A DNA stretch of 58,301 nucleotides from Oscillospiraceae bacterium (GTDB lineage: Bacteria; Bacillota; Clostridia; Oscillospirales; CAG-272), in the NCBI GenBank assembly GCA_015064805.1, contig SVRN01000001.1, positions 1 to 58,301 on the forward strand, written 5' to 3'. The position numbers were made by a program, and so were the translations under genes. The notes under the pieces were generated by a model. That model searched no databases. It was given only the letters and a program-made list of their open reading frames with translations, and had not been told where the DNA came from. How positions within the stretch are numbered: position 1 is the first letter of the stretch; the number at the start of each line of letters is the position of its first letter. Below, piece after piece: positions 44,594 through 52,734 of this stretch.

Positions 44594-45442
44594 TTATGCC
44601 AGCTTGGCAATGATATTCTTGATGGAATTGGTGGCGTAGTCAAAGGCTTCGCGGCCCGATGCGAATTTGCAACCGCCGACGGCGCTCTTGTCGCCCTCCT
44701 CCTCGAGGTCGGAAAGGCCGACGAACTCGGCCAGATGGGGCTCCAGCGTCAAAATGCCGCCGCCTGCCTTGGCGTAGCGGGAGAGCAGGGTAGGAATCTG
44801 TCCCACGCCCTCACCGGGGGGGACGACCCGACCGTCGGATGCACAATCCTTGATGTGCATATAGTAGATATAGGGAGCAAGCGCGTCCCATGCCTTCAAG
44901 GTGTCCTCGCCGCACTGAAGGAAGTTGGCAGGGTCGTAGACGGCCTTGAGCTCGGGCAGCGCCTTCAGCAGCTTGACACAGCGCTCGGCCGTGTCGCCGT
45001 AGATGCCCTTTTCGTTTTCGTGGCAGAGCACGACGTCGTGTCCCTTGGCCATCTCGATAAAGCGGGACAGGCGCGCACAGATCTCGTCGAAATACTCGTC
45101 AGAGCCGTCCGTACCGTAAAAGCTGAACAGACGAATGCACTTGGCACCCGTCATATCGGCGATGTGGAGCAGACGCGCAAAACGCTTCTCCTCAAAGGAG
45201 AAATCGTCCGTGATCTTGGTCTTGCCTGCGGGAGAGCCGAGCGACCAGACCTTAAGGCCGGCCGCGCTCAGGCGATCCACGGCACTCTTGACCTCATCGT
45301 CGGTCAGATCTGCTACGTTCTTGCCATCCACACCGCGCATTTCAAGATAGGGAATGCCGTTGGAAAGCATCATATCGATCTGCGCGTCGAGCTTGGGATC
45401 TGCCTCGTCGGCAAAGGCGCAGAGCTTGAGTAACTGATTCAT
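44594..45442 (-). CDS. TIM-barrel sugar phosphate isomerase/epimerase (second copy)
   Basis: 282 residues, same superfamily. Recognisable metal-site strands are VLCHENEKGIYG, AVYDPANFLQCG, YYMHIKDC and the end segment ILTLEPHLAEF. Gaps to both neighbours are 12-14 bp, so it belongs to the operon. Two such enzymes with one Gfo/Idh dehydrogenase resemble modules that convert 3-keto- or inositol-type sugars. Confidence 0.85.
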   Translation of the reverse strand: MNQLLKLCAFADEADPKLDAQIDMMLSNGIPYLEMRGVDGKNVADLTDDEVKSAVDRLSAAGLKVWSLGSPAGKTKITDDFSFEEKRFARLLHIADMTGAKCIRLFSFYGTDGSDEYFDEICARLSRFIEMAKGHDVVLCHENEKGIYGDTAERCVKLLKALPELKAVYDPANFLQCGEDTLKAWDALAPYIYYMHIKDCASDGRVVPPGEGVGQIPTLLSRYAKAGGGILTLEPHLAEFVGLSDLEEEGDKSAVGGCKFASGREAFDYATNSIKNIIAKLA

Positions 45443-45454
45443 GAGAAGCCTCCG

Positions 45455-46279
45455 TTATACACCCGAGTAAGCGGAGAAGCCACCGTCAACGGGGAGGATA
45501 ACGCCCGTGACGAAGCCCGACTTGGCGGGGTCGGTCAAAAAGTCCAGAGCACCAAGCAGCTCGTCAGCCTCGCCGAAGCGCTTCATGGGCGTTGCGGCCA
45601 GGATCTTACCCGTGCGTGCGGTGGGCGTGCCGTCCTCGTTGAACAGCAGGGCTCTGTTCTGATTGGTAGCAAAGAAGCCGGGGGCGATGGCGTTGACGCG
45701 GATGCCCGCGCCTGCAAAGTGAACGGCCAGCCACTGAGTGAAGTTGGACACGCCCGCCTTGGCGGAGCTGTAGGCGGGGATCTTGGTCAGAGGCGTGTAG
45801 GCGTTCATCGAGGAGATGTTCAGAATGGAGCAGCCCTCACCGCCGATCATGTCGCGAGCGAATACCTGCGTGGGGAGCAGAACGCCCTTGATGTTCAGGT
45901 CAAAGACGAAATCAAAGCCGCCCTTGTCGAGATTGAAGAAGGTGGTGATGTCATCGCGGTCGATGTCACCCTCCTCGTAATACTCGTGCGTGGTGGTTGC
46001 GCGGGGATTGTTGCCGCCCGCACCGTTGATGAGGATCTGGCACTTGCCAAGGTCGGCAAGGATCTGCGCGTGAACGTTCTCCAGCACCTCGCGGTCCAGT
46101 ACGTTGGTCTTATACGCCTTGGCAACGCCGCCCTCGGCGACGATCTGCTCAGCTACGGCTGCGGCGGCCGTCTCGTTGATATCAAGCAGAGCCACAGCGT
46201 AGCCCTTCTTTGCCATTTCCTTGGCGAATGCGGCGCAAAGCACACCGCCCGCACCGGTAACAACACAAACGTTATTCAT
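45455..46279 (-). CDS. SDR oxidoreductase, probable D-mannonate oxidoreductase
   Basis: 274 residues of a short-chain dehydrogenase: cofactor loop VTGAGGVLCAAFA, INGAGGNNP in place of NNAG, and the active site NISSMNAYTPLTKIPAYSSAK (Ser, Tyr, Lys). The GAGGNNPRATTT segment is typical of the SDR type of fructuronate reductase (YjmF/UxuB-like) of Bacillus. That reaction, fructuronate to mannonate, feeds the uxuA product's own substrate. The start at 46279 is set by AAGGAAGG. Confidence 0.85.
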   Translation of the reverse strand: MNNVCVVTGAGGVLCAAFAKEMAKKGYAVALLDINETAAAAVAEQIVAEGGVAKAYKTNVLDREVLENVHAQILADLGKCQILINGAGGNNPRATTTHEYYEEGDIDRDDITTFFNLDKGGFDFVFDLNIKGVLLPTQVFARDMIGGEGCSILNISSMNAYTPLTKIPAYSSAKAGVSNFTQWLAVHFAGAGIRVNAIAPGFFATNQNRALLFNEDGTPTARTGKILAATPMKRFGEADELLGALDFLTDPAKSGFVTGVILPVDGGFSAYSGV

Positions 46280-46303
46280 AGTTATACCTTCCTTTATTGG
46301 CAA

Positions 46304-47347
46304 TTACGCCTTGTTTTCTTTGTCGATAGCTTCCCAAAGACCGGACAGATACATAGCGCCCAACGCGCGGTCGTAAAGGCCGTAGCCGTATCTGCCTCTC
46401 TCGCCCCAGATCATTCTGCCGTGGTCGGGACGCATATAGCCGTCAAAGCCGCCCTTGTGCAGTGCCTTGACGATGCCGTAGATATCCAGCGAGCCGCAGT
46501 CGGTGGGATGCGCGACCTCGTGGAACTTGCGCTCGCCCGTGTGCAGAATGTTGCGCACGTGAGCAAAGTGGATGCGACCGGCGTACTTTTCTGCCATCTT
46601 GACAAGGTCGTTTTCGGGATTTGCACCCAGCGAGCCCGTGCAGAAGGTCAGACCGTTTTCGGGCATGTCCACAAGGGAGAGGAAGCGGTCAAGGTTCTTC
46701 TCGCAGGTGATGATGCGGGGAAGACCGAAGATGCCCCAAGGCGGATCGTCCGGGTGGATGGCCATGTTGACGCCTGCCTCGTGTGCCACGGGAATGACGG
46801 CTTCAAGGAAGGTCTGCAGGTTCTTCCACAGCTGTTCCTCGCCAACGCTCTCGTAGCGGGCCAACAGACCGCGGAGCTGATCCTTGGTATAGCTTTCGTC
46901 CCAGCCGGGCAGGGAAAGCTCACCCGTCAGCGGGTTCATGGCAAGAACGGTCTGTTCGTCGTATGCCAGAGAGTTGGAGCCGTCAGGCGAGATGTGCTCC
47001 ATCTCACTGCGTAACCAGTCGAACACGGGCATGAAGTTGTAGCAAATGCACTTGACACCTGCCGCGCCCAAGCGGCGGACGTTTTCACAATAGTTGTCGA
47101 TCAGCTTGGCAGCCTCTGGTGCGCCCAGCTTGATCTCTTCGGGAACGGGGACGCTCTCAACGACCTCAAACGCGAGGTTGTGTGCAGCAGCGGCGGATTT
47201 GACCGCGTTGATGCTTTCATAGCTCCAGACGCCGCCTGCGGGGACGTCGTAAACGGCGGAAACGATAGAGCGAACCACAGGGATCTGCGAGATCTGCTCC
47301 AGCGTTACGGGATCGCCGGGGCCGTAATGACGGAATGTCATTTTCAT
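46304..47347 (-). CDS. uxuA: Mannonate dehydratase
   Basis: 347 residues. It dehydrates D-mannonate to 2-keto-3-deoxygluconate in hexuronate catabolism. Family segments are GAAGVKCICYNFMPVFDW, MAIHPDDPPWGIFGLPRI, FCTGSLGAN, HVRNI and RPDHGR, which hold the metal ligands. Being first behind the promoter, it defines the operon as a uronate or mannonate route. No kdgK or kdgA is seen in the window. Confidence 0.96.
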   Translation of the reverse strand: MKMTFRHYGPGDPVTLEQISQIPVVRSIVSAVYDVPAGGVWSYESINAVKSAAAAHNLAFEVVESVPVPEEIKLGAPEAAKLIDNYCENVRRLGAAGVKCICYNFMPVFDWLRSEMEHISPDGSNSLAYDEQTVLAMNPLTGELSLPGWDESYTKDQLRGLLARYESVGEEQLWKNLQTFLEAVIPVAHEAGVNMAIHPDDPPWGIFGLPRIITCEKNLDRFLSLVDMPENGLTFCTGSLGANPENDLVKMAEKYAGRIHFAHVRNILHTGERKFHEVAHPTDCGSLDIYGIVKALHKGGFDGYMRPDHGRMIWGERGRYGYGLYDRALGAMYLSGLWEAIDKENKA

Positions 47348-47383
47348 GAGAATTTCTCCTTATCTTCATTCGTTTTTGGAAAT

Positions 47384-47401
47384 TGGGCCATCGATCGCCC
47401 A
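47384..47401. promoter_or_regulatory. Candidate operator in the uxuA leader
   Basis: An 18-bp palindrome with one mismatched pair (TGGGCCATCGATCGCCCA) between the uxuA transcription start and its ribosome binding site. Size, symmetry and the central CG step fit a LacI- or GntR-type repressor site. No regulator gene is nearby. Confidence 0.4.
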
Positions 47402-47419
47402 CACTTTCCCATTGTCTTC

Positions 47420-47448
47420 ATTATAGCATAAACGGACAAAATTGTAAA
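47420..47448 (-). promoter_or_regulatory. uxu operon promoter
   Basis: Leftward TTTACA (47443-47448), 17-bp spacer, perfect TATAAT (47420-47425). Confidence 0.8.
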
Positions 47449-47525
47449 GACTTTTTCTATAAATGAACTTGTTTTTTCTTTTTGTTTTTTGGTATTTTTT
47501 TAACAAAAAAACCTCACTTTTGCGG

Positions 47526-47555
47526 TTGACAGACAAGGGTGCATTAAGGTATAAT
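47526..47555 (+). promoter_or_regulatory. Promoter of the ThuA-DUF1538 operon
   Basis: TTGACA (47526-47531), 18-bp spacer, TATAAT (47550-47555). It is divergent from the uxu promoter, about 80 bp away. Confidence 0.8.
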
Positions 47556-47599
47556 ACAAATAGGAAGATTTTATATTTCTCATAAGGAGGATGTTATCA

Positions 47600-48346
47600 A
47601 TGGAAAAGAAAATCAGAGTTACGATATGGAATGAGTTCCGTCACGAGAAATCGGAGCCGCATATCCGCGCGATTTATCCTGACGGCCTGCACGCCGTTAT
47701 CGGTGCGGCGCTGTCGCAGGATGCCGCTCTTGAGGTGCGTCTTGCCGCACTCGACGATCCCGATCAAGGCCTGCCCGAGGACGTGCTGAACAACACCGAC
47801 GTTCTTCTTTGGTGGGGTCATATGGCGCATCACGAGGTCAACGACGCACTGGTTGAGGCCATCAAGCAAAGAGTATATCTGGGCAAAATGGGTCTGGTCG
47901 TTTTGCACTCGGGCCACCACTCCAAGGTGTTCCGCGGCGTGATCGGCTCATCCGGCAACTTGTCCTGGGGACGCAACCAAAAGGAGATCGTCTGGACGCT
48001 CAATCCCACTCACCCTATCGCGGCCGGTATTCCCGATCACTTCTGCCTTTCGCAGGAGGAGCTGTACGCTGAGCCCTTCTACATTGGCGAGCCTGATGAA
48101 ACCGTGTTCGCTTCTTGGTTTGAGGACGGTTTCGTGATGCGCTCCGGCATGGTGTTCAAGAGAAGCGCAGGCAAGATCTTTTACTTCCAGCCCGGTCACG
48201 AGGAATGCCCCTCCTACTATAACGAATGGGTACAGAAGATCATTCGTAACGCCGTCTATTACGTGATGCCCACCGAGGGTGCGAAGGCCGTGCCCGATGG
48301 CGCACCTGCTCTGCCTTATCGCGCCGTGGATGAATTCGACGCTTAA
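47600..48346 (+). CDS. ThuA-domain protein
   Basis: 248 residues of the ThuA-like class I glutamine-amidotransferase fold: VTIWNEFRHEK, TDVLLWWGHMAHHEV, GLVVLHSGHHSKVF and KIFYFQPGHEECPSYY. ThuA proteins are linked to trehalose and other disaccharide use, but their reaction is unclear. AAGGAGG directly abuts an ATG at 47591, so the ATG at 47600 is the likelier start. The DUF1538 gene follows 11 bp later. Confidence 0.85.
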   Translation: MEKKIRVTIWNEFRHEKSEPHIRAIYPDGLHAVIGAALSQDAALEVRLAALDDPDQGLPEDVLNNTDVLLWWGHMAHHEVNDALVEAIKQRVYLGKMGLVVLHSGHHSKVFRGVIGSSGNLSWGRNQKEIVWTLNPTHPIAAGIPDHFCLSQEELYAEPFYIGEPDETVFASWFEDGFVMRSGMVFKRSAGKIFYFQPGHEECPSYYNEWVQKIIRNAVYYVMPTEGAKAVPDGAPALPYRAVDEFDA

Positions 48347-48357
48347 GGAGATATGAC

Positions 48358-49884
48358 TTGATTAAGGTTTTATATTCCAAATGTAAAGAGGCGATGATCT
48401 CGGTTTTGCCCGTGACGCTCATCGTGCTCATTCTGCATTTGACGCCGCTGATCGCGCTGTCAAACAGCGAATTGATTATTTTTCTGATCTCGGCGCTGTT
48501 TTTGGTGCTGGGAATCGGACTCTTTAACCTTGGAGCCGACCTTGCGATGACCCCCATGGGCGAGCACGTCGGCGCTGGTCTTGCCAAATCGCGCAAGCTG
48601 TGGCTTCTTTTGTCCGTTTGCTTTGCGATGGGCGTGCTGATCACGGTCGCGGAGCCTGATCTCTCCGTGCTGGCCGCACAGGTGGCAAAGGTCATCAACG
48701 GCACGCTGCTCATCGTAACGGTTGGCGTTGGCGTTGGCTTGTTCCTTTTGCTGGCGGTACTTAAAATCGTCTTTCATAAGAGTCTGTCCTCGCTACTTAT
48801 GTTCTTTTACATGCTGCTGTTTGCGCTGTCGTCACTTTTAATCGTTACGGGCAACGAAGCGCTGCTGCCTATGGCGTTTGACTCGGGCGGCGTAACGACG
48901 GGACCGATCACCGTGCCCTTTATCATGGCGCTTGGTGTCGGTATTGCGGCAACGCTGGGCGGTAAGGACGCAGGCGAGAACAGCTTTGGTCTCGTGGCGC
49001 TTTGCTCAGTCGGCCCGATTCTGGCCGTCACCGCGCTTGGTCTGAGTGTCCGCGGCGATCTGAGCTATACCTTGCCCGACTATTCGATCGACGCGCATCT
49101 GGGTAGCGCATTTCTGCCTACCGTGCTGTCTGTCGTGGAGGAAGTGGCGATCGCCCTGGGATTGATCGTCGTTTTCTTCCTGATTTTGCAGGTGACTTTC
49201 TTGCATTTGCCTCGCAAAAAACTGATCCAGATCGCCATTGGTATTCTCTATACCTTTGTGGGATTGGTGATTTTCCTGTCGGCCGTTACGGTCGGCTTCA
49301 TGCCCGTCGGTTACGCACTGGGTACTATGCTGGCCAAATTGCCGGCGCCTTGGCTGATCGGCTTTGCCTTTGTGCTGGGCCTTGTCGTCGTACTGGCAGA
49401 GCCTGCGGTTCACGTGCTGAACAAGCAGGTCGAGTCCATCACCGACGGCACCGTCAGCAAAAAGTCCATGATGATCGCGCTGTCCTTGGGCGTCGGTATT
49501 TCCATCGGTCTGTCCGTTTTGCGTATCTATCTGGATTTCAGCGTGCTGTATTATCTCATTCCCGGTTATTTCATCTCGCTGGGGCTGTCCTTCTTCGTTC
49601 CCGGCATTTACACCGCCATCGCGTTTGACTCGGGCGGCGTTGCCAGCGGTCCGTTGACCTCCAGCTTCATATTGCCCTTTGCCATCGGCATTTGTGCGGA
49701 GCTTCAGGGTGTGGATAGCATTTTGAGCTGTGCTTTTGGCGTGGTCGCTATGGTCGCTATGACGCCTTTGATCACCATTCAGCTGCTTGGCTTCCGTGCC
49801 GTCGTCTCCCGCAAGGTCAGACAGAGAATCGTTATGCGCCGTATTCTGGATGCAGAAGACGAGCAAATCATCGACTTTATGTGA
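48358..49884 (+). CDS. Tandem DUF1538 multi-pass membrane protein
   Basis: 508 residues with about 12-14 membrane helices. Two homologous halves each carry the DUF1538 signature, FDSGGVTTGPITVPFI near 175 and FDSGGVASGPLTSSFI near 425; the first of each pair of half-motifs reads TPMGEHVG and LAEPAVHVLNKQV. The duplicated layout suggests a carrier or channel with pseudo-twofold symmetry. Translation begins at TTG 48358: AAGGAG lies 8 nt before it, and the nearby ATG at 48353 opens a frame that stops after two codons. It is followed by two P-II-like genes. Confidence 0.85.
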   Translation: MIKVLYSKCKEAMISVLPVTLIVLILHLTPLIALSNSELIIFLISALFLVLGIGLFNLGADLAMTPMGEHVGAGLAKSRKLWLLLSVCFAMGVLITVAEPDLSVLAAQVAKVINGTLLIVTVGVGVGLFLLLAVLKIVFHKSLSSLLMFFYMLLFALSSLLIVTGNEALLPMAFDSGGVTTGPITVPFIMALGVGIAATLGGKDAGENSFGLVALCSVGPILAVTALGLSVRGDLSYTLPDYSIDAHLGSAFLPTVLSVVEEVAIALGLIVVFFLILQVTFLHLPRKKLIQIAIGILYTFVGLVIFLSAVTVGFMPVGYALGTMLAKLPAPWLIGFAFVLGLVVVLAEPAVHVLNKQVESITDGTVSKKSMMIALSLGVGISIGLSVLRIYLDFSVLYYLIPGYFISLGLSFFVPGIYTAIAFDSGGVASGPLTSSFILPFAIGICAELQGVDSILSCAFGVVAMVAMTPLITIQLLGFRAVVSRKVRQRIVMRRILDAEDEQIIDFM

Positions 49885-49898
49885 AAGGAGGAGATTTT

Positions 49899-50333
49899 AT
49901 GGCAAATCAAGGTATGTCCAAGCCCGTAGCCTCGGATAAGGCTCGTTTGCGCGGCAAGCGCCAAGCACCTCAACAGGCACCGCAAGGCGTCAAACTGCTG
50001 GTCACCATCGTCAGCCGAAACAAGGCAGAATTTTACATGGATCTCCTTCAATCGCTGGAGGTCAACGTACAATTGGCCCTGTCGGGCTATGGCACGGCAA
50101 GCACCGATATGCTTCAGCTTCTGGGTCTTGCCGATTCGGAAAAGTCGGTCATTTTCAGTATGGTCCGTGAGGATCGTGCCCGCGAGGCACTCTCCTTGCT
50201 GGGTAAGAAATTCAAAACGGTGCGCGGAGGTAAGGGTATTGCCTATACCATTCCGCTCAAGAGTGTCGTCGGTGTGGCAATCTACCGTTTTATGACCAAC
50301 AACCGTATGCCCACCAATGGAAAAGGAGAGTAA
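49899..50333 (+). CDS. P-II-like protein, first of two
   Basis: 144 residues. A basic leader of about 30 residues precedes a ferredoxin-like P-II fold: VKLLVTIVSRNKAEFYMDLL, ALSGYGTASTDMLQLLG, KSVIFSMVRED, ALSLLGKKF and GIAYTIPLKSVVGVAIY. No clear T-loop Tyr modification site is visible. P-II-type proteins sense nucleotides or small ligands and bind transporters. Its place directly behind the DUF1538 gene suggests that partner. GGAGG precedes the ATG. Confidence 0.75.
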   Translation: MANQGMSKPVASDKARLRGKRQAPQQAPQGVKLLVTIVSRNKAEFYMDLLQSLEVNVQLALSGYGTASTDMLQLLGLADSEKSVIFSMVREDRAREALSLLGKKFKTVRGGKGIAYTIPLKSVVGVAIYRFMTNNRMPTNGKGE

Positions 50334-50337
50334 TGAT

Positions 50338-50694
50338 ATGGAATTTACACACGAGTGTATCGTTTGTATCGTCAATGCAGGCTTCAGCGAGGCTGTCATG
50401 GACGCCGCCAAGGAGTTTGGTGCGTGCGGCGGTACCGTTGTCCATGCCCGCGGCACGGCTAACCAGGAAGCTGAAAAGTTCTTTGGTATTACCGTTCAGC
50501 CCGAAAAGGAAATGGTGCTGATCCTCGTTCCAAGTGAGATTAAAGAGGATATTCTGCACGCGCTGTATCGTGCGGTCGGTTTGAAAACGCCGGGGCAGGG
50601 CATCGCATTCTCGTTGCCTGTTGACGGTGTCGTAGGTCTGACGGAAAATCCTACCAAACTTCCGAACGGAACAAAAAATACGAGCGATCAATGA
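50338..50694 (+). CDS. P-II-like protein, second of two
   Basis: 118 residues: CIVCIVNAGFSEAVMDAAKE, CGGTVVHARGT, FFGITVQPEKEMVLILVP, DILHALYRAVGL and GIAFSLPVDGVVGL. This is closer to classical GlnB/GlnK than the first copy (GGTVVHARGT resembles the base of the T-loop). It begins 4 bp after the first copy. Together they could form one mixed trimer or two separate sensors for the membrane protein. Confidence 0.8.
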   Translation: MEFTHECIVCIVNAGFSEAVMDAAKEFGACGGTVVHARGTANQEAEKFFGITVQPEKEMVLILVPSEIKEDILHALYRAVGLKTPGQGIAFSLPVDGVVGLTENPTKLPNGTKNTSDQ

Positions 50695-50699
50695 ATCAT

Positions 50700-50736
50700 A
50701 TCCGCGCACGAGGCTAGGCATCGTGCGCGGATGTCT
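50700..50736 (+). terminator. Likely terminator of the DUF1538 operon
   Basis: 12-bp stem (atccgcgcacga/tcgtgcgcggat) with a 9-nt loop and a modest T-rich tail. Confidence 0.65.
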
Positions 50737-50802
50737 TATTCGTGACGAATCAAGGCGAAACGGCGTGTCGAAAAAATATTTTTTCTTTTTTGCCAAAAAG
50801 GC

Positions 50803-50831
50803 TTGACAAGCGATTGCTTTTAGGGTATAAT
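50803..50831 (+). promoter_or_regulatory. tRNA operon promoter
   Basis: Perfect TTGACA (50803-50808), 17-bp spacer, perfect TATAAT (50826-50831), 65 bp before tRNA-Leu. Confidence 0.9.
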
Positions 50832-50895
50832 ATCCAAGCGAACCGATGAGAACTCGTTAAGACGCGTACATCGGATGGATTCCACGGGAAGCTTT

Positions 50896-50984
50896 GCCGG
50901 CGTGGCGGAACAGGCAGACGCCCGGGACTTAAAATCCCGTGATACGAGAGTATCGTACCGGTTCGATCCCGGTCGCCGGCACCA
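50896..50984 (+). tRNA. tRNA-Leu (TAA anticodon)
   Basis: A class II tRNA with a 7-bp acceptor stem (gccggcg/cgccggc), anticodon loop CTTAAAA (anticodon at 50930-50932), a long variable arm (tgatacgagagtatcgta), a T arm with TTCGATC and encoded CCA (50982-50984). All stems pair well. Confidence 0.95.
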
Positions 50985-51017
50985 ACCGTGAGTTTCGGGA
51001 CCGCCAAAATTTCATAT

Positions 51018-51075
<58 letters not shown>

Positions 51076-51095
<20 letters not shown>

Positions 51096-51302
51096 AAAAG
51101 GCAAGGCAGTCCAACGGACTGCCTTGCCTTTTTGGTTGTGGGTTGGCTTTGCTTTCGAAGACCTCCGGAGGAGGTCGTGGGTGAGCAAGCGAAAGGCCAC
51201 GGTGCGGCGTTTTCGCGAAGCGATACCCCACCAAGCAAGGAGAAATGAAGCAAAGCTGAGCTTTGCGCACATTTCGACTATGCGACTGGGGCGGGCAATG
51301 AA
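51076..51302. repeat. Tandem unit 1 (about 227 bp), starts in the tRNA-fMet 3' end
   Basis: The unit begins with the last 20 nt of tRNA-fMet, continues through the 22-bp terminator hairpin, a region with a GACCTCC/GGAGGTC palindrome and a GCAAAGC/GCTTTGC hairpin, and ends with gcgactggggcgggcaatga. The next copy follows at once. Confidence 0.9.
51091..51137 (+). terminator. Terminator of the tRNA operon, part of repeat unit 1
   Basis: 22-bp perfect stem with a 3-nt AAC loop. Its left arm begins with the AACCA end of tRNA-fMet, so tRNA 3' end and terminator overlap. Confidence 0.9.
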
Positions 51303-51530
51303 AAATCCCACCCCCGCAACCAAAAAGGCAAGGCAGTCCAACGGACTGCCTTGTCTTTTTGGTTGTGGGTTGGCTTTGCTTTCGAAGACCTCCGGAGGAG
51401 GTCGTGGGTGAGCGAGCGAAAAGGCCACGGCGTGGCGTTTTCGCGAAGCGATACCCCACAAAGCAAGGAGAAATGGAGCAAAGCTGTGCTTTGCGTGCAT
51501 TTCGACTATGCGACTGGGGCGGGCAATGAA
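51303..51530. repeat. Tandem unit 2 (about 228 bp)
   Basis: About 95 percent identical to unit 1 by eye. It carries the tRNA 3'-end copy (from 51303) and the same hairpin with a few changes, including a loop change in the GCAAAGC hairpin (TGA to TGT). Confidence 0.9.
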
Positions 51531-51758
51531 AAATCCCACCCCCGCAACCAAAAAGGCAAGGCAGTCCAACGGACTGCCTTGTCTTTTTGGTTGAGGGTTG
51601 GCTTTGCTTTCGAAGACCTCCGGAGGAGGTCGTGGGTGAGCGAGCGAAAAGGCCACGGCGTGGCGTTTTCGCGAAGCGATACCCCACCAAGCAAGGAGAA
51701 ATGAAGCAAAGCTGAGCTTTGCGCACATTTCGACTATGCGACTGGGGCGGGCAATGAA
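51531..51758. repeat. Tandem unit 3 (about 228 bp)
   Basis: Closest to unit 2 in its first half and to unit 1 in its second half, which suggests exchange between copies. Confidence 0.9.
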
Positions 51759-51815
51759 AAATCTCACCCCCGCAACCAAAAACGAAAGCAGTCCAATGGA
51801 CTGCTTTTCGTTTTT

Positions 51816-52010
51816 GGAACGATGTGTTTCGCTTGCGCGGAACGTGATGCACACTTCGTGCGTGATGACGGCTTCGCCAAGTGAAGTGCCCTTTGGGCGT
51901 GTAAAGGAACACATCACATCACTATTCGCCATAGGCGCAATACATCACTGTGCGTAGCATTACATCACTTGCCCGCAAGGGCAAACATCACTATTTACAA
52001 ATAGTCTTTT
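51816..52010. repeat. Palindrome array with catcac/gtgatg spacers
   Basis: In the left half GTGATG-type hexamers separate small hairpins (for example cacacttcgtgcg). In the right half CATCAC hexamers recur at about 51912, 51917, 51943, 51963 and 51985, between small palindromes such as attcgccataggcgcaat and tgcccgcaagggca. The two halves are in opposite orientation, so the whole could fold as one large structure. Confidence 0.7.
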
Positions 52011-52022
52011 TTGTGATATAAT
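51994..52022 (+). promoter_or_regulatory. Promoter of the AT-rich lipoprotein gene
   Basis: TTTACA (51994-51999), 17-bp spacer, TATAAT (52017-52022). The -35 box lies inside the last palindrome of the array. Confidence 0.7.
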
Positions 52023-52113
52023 TATTCCATCAAACAATCCCCCGAAAACCGAGGATAAGAAATACGCCTATGACATCATTTACAAAGACACATAAAAGAA
52101 AGGTAGTGGAGAT

Positions 52114-52734
52114 ATGAAGAAAACAATCACGCTGCATATGATTTTGGTTATTCTTTTTTGTTTTTTGACTACCTTTTTTTCATCATGTAACCGGCAAGTT
52201 GCCAAAGATCAGACGACACTTCATATTTCACCAACATTTTGCGAATTTATGTTGTACGGTATAACGCCGACTGATTTTTGCACTACTAAAGGAGCAGGGA
52301 CATTTTTAGAAGGAAGGTACTTACAAGCGCACGTTGATGATGATGGCTGCTTAATTCTAACTTTAGAAAACGAAACAATATCCGAGTGGAAAAATACATT
52401 CCCCGTTTTGCAGATATTGCAATGTGTATTGGGAGAAAGTAGAGATATAGGCATCACCATAGATTATTCTAAAGATTTTTTGGACATGATGAAAGATGCT
52501 CATACATGTGGTTATGAAATATCCGAGGATTTTACTAAGGTTGTTGAATCTTCCGAAGACAGTAGCTGGTACTTCCCATTCACCACTTTAGCGTGTGCTA
52601 TAATGCAGGTATTTGAAGGTAAAACCTGTACGGAAATCAAAGTTGAACATATTGAAATAGACGCTGACGGTAAGGTAATCGATACCTTTATTTTCCCTGA
52701 TGATAGTGAGAGTTTTGAGAACGACGAAGAATAA
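52114..52734 (+). CDS. AT-rich lipoprotein of unknown function
   Basis: 206 residues. The signal peptide (MILVILFCFLTTFFSSC) ends in a lipobox-like FSSC (Cys25). The mature part is acidic, with strands such as YLQAHVDDDGCLILTLEN and IKVEHIEIDADGKVIDTF, and ends in DDSESFENDEE. I do not recognise it. Its base composition is far richer in A+T than all neighbours and its codon use differs, which suggests recent arrival. It lies within the cargo of the fourth tRNA-end unit. GAAAGG lies before the ATG. Confidence 0.7.
   Translation: MKKTITLHMILVILFCFLTTFFSSCNRQVAKDQTTLHISPTFCEFMLYGITPTDFCTTKGAGTFLEGRYLQAHVDDDGCLILTLENETISEWKNTFPVLQILQCVLGESRDIGITIDYSKDFLDMMKDAHTCGYEISEDFTKVVESSEDSSWYFPFTTLACAIMQVFEGKTCTEIKVEHIEIDADGKVIDTFIFPDDSESFENDEE

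Noticed and set aside
51816-52010. CRISPR-like array with CATCAC repeats
   Set aside because: The constant part is only six or seven bases and the intervals are palindromic and of unequal length.
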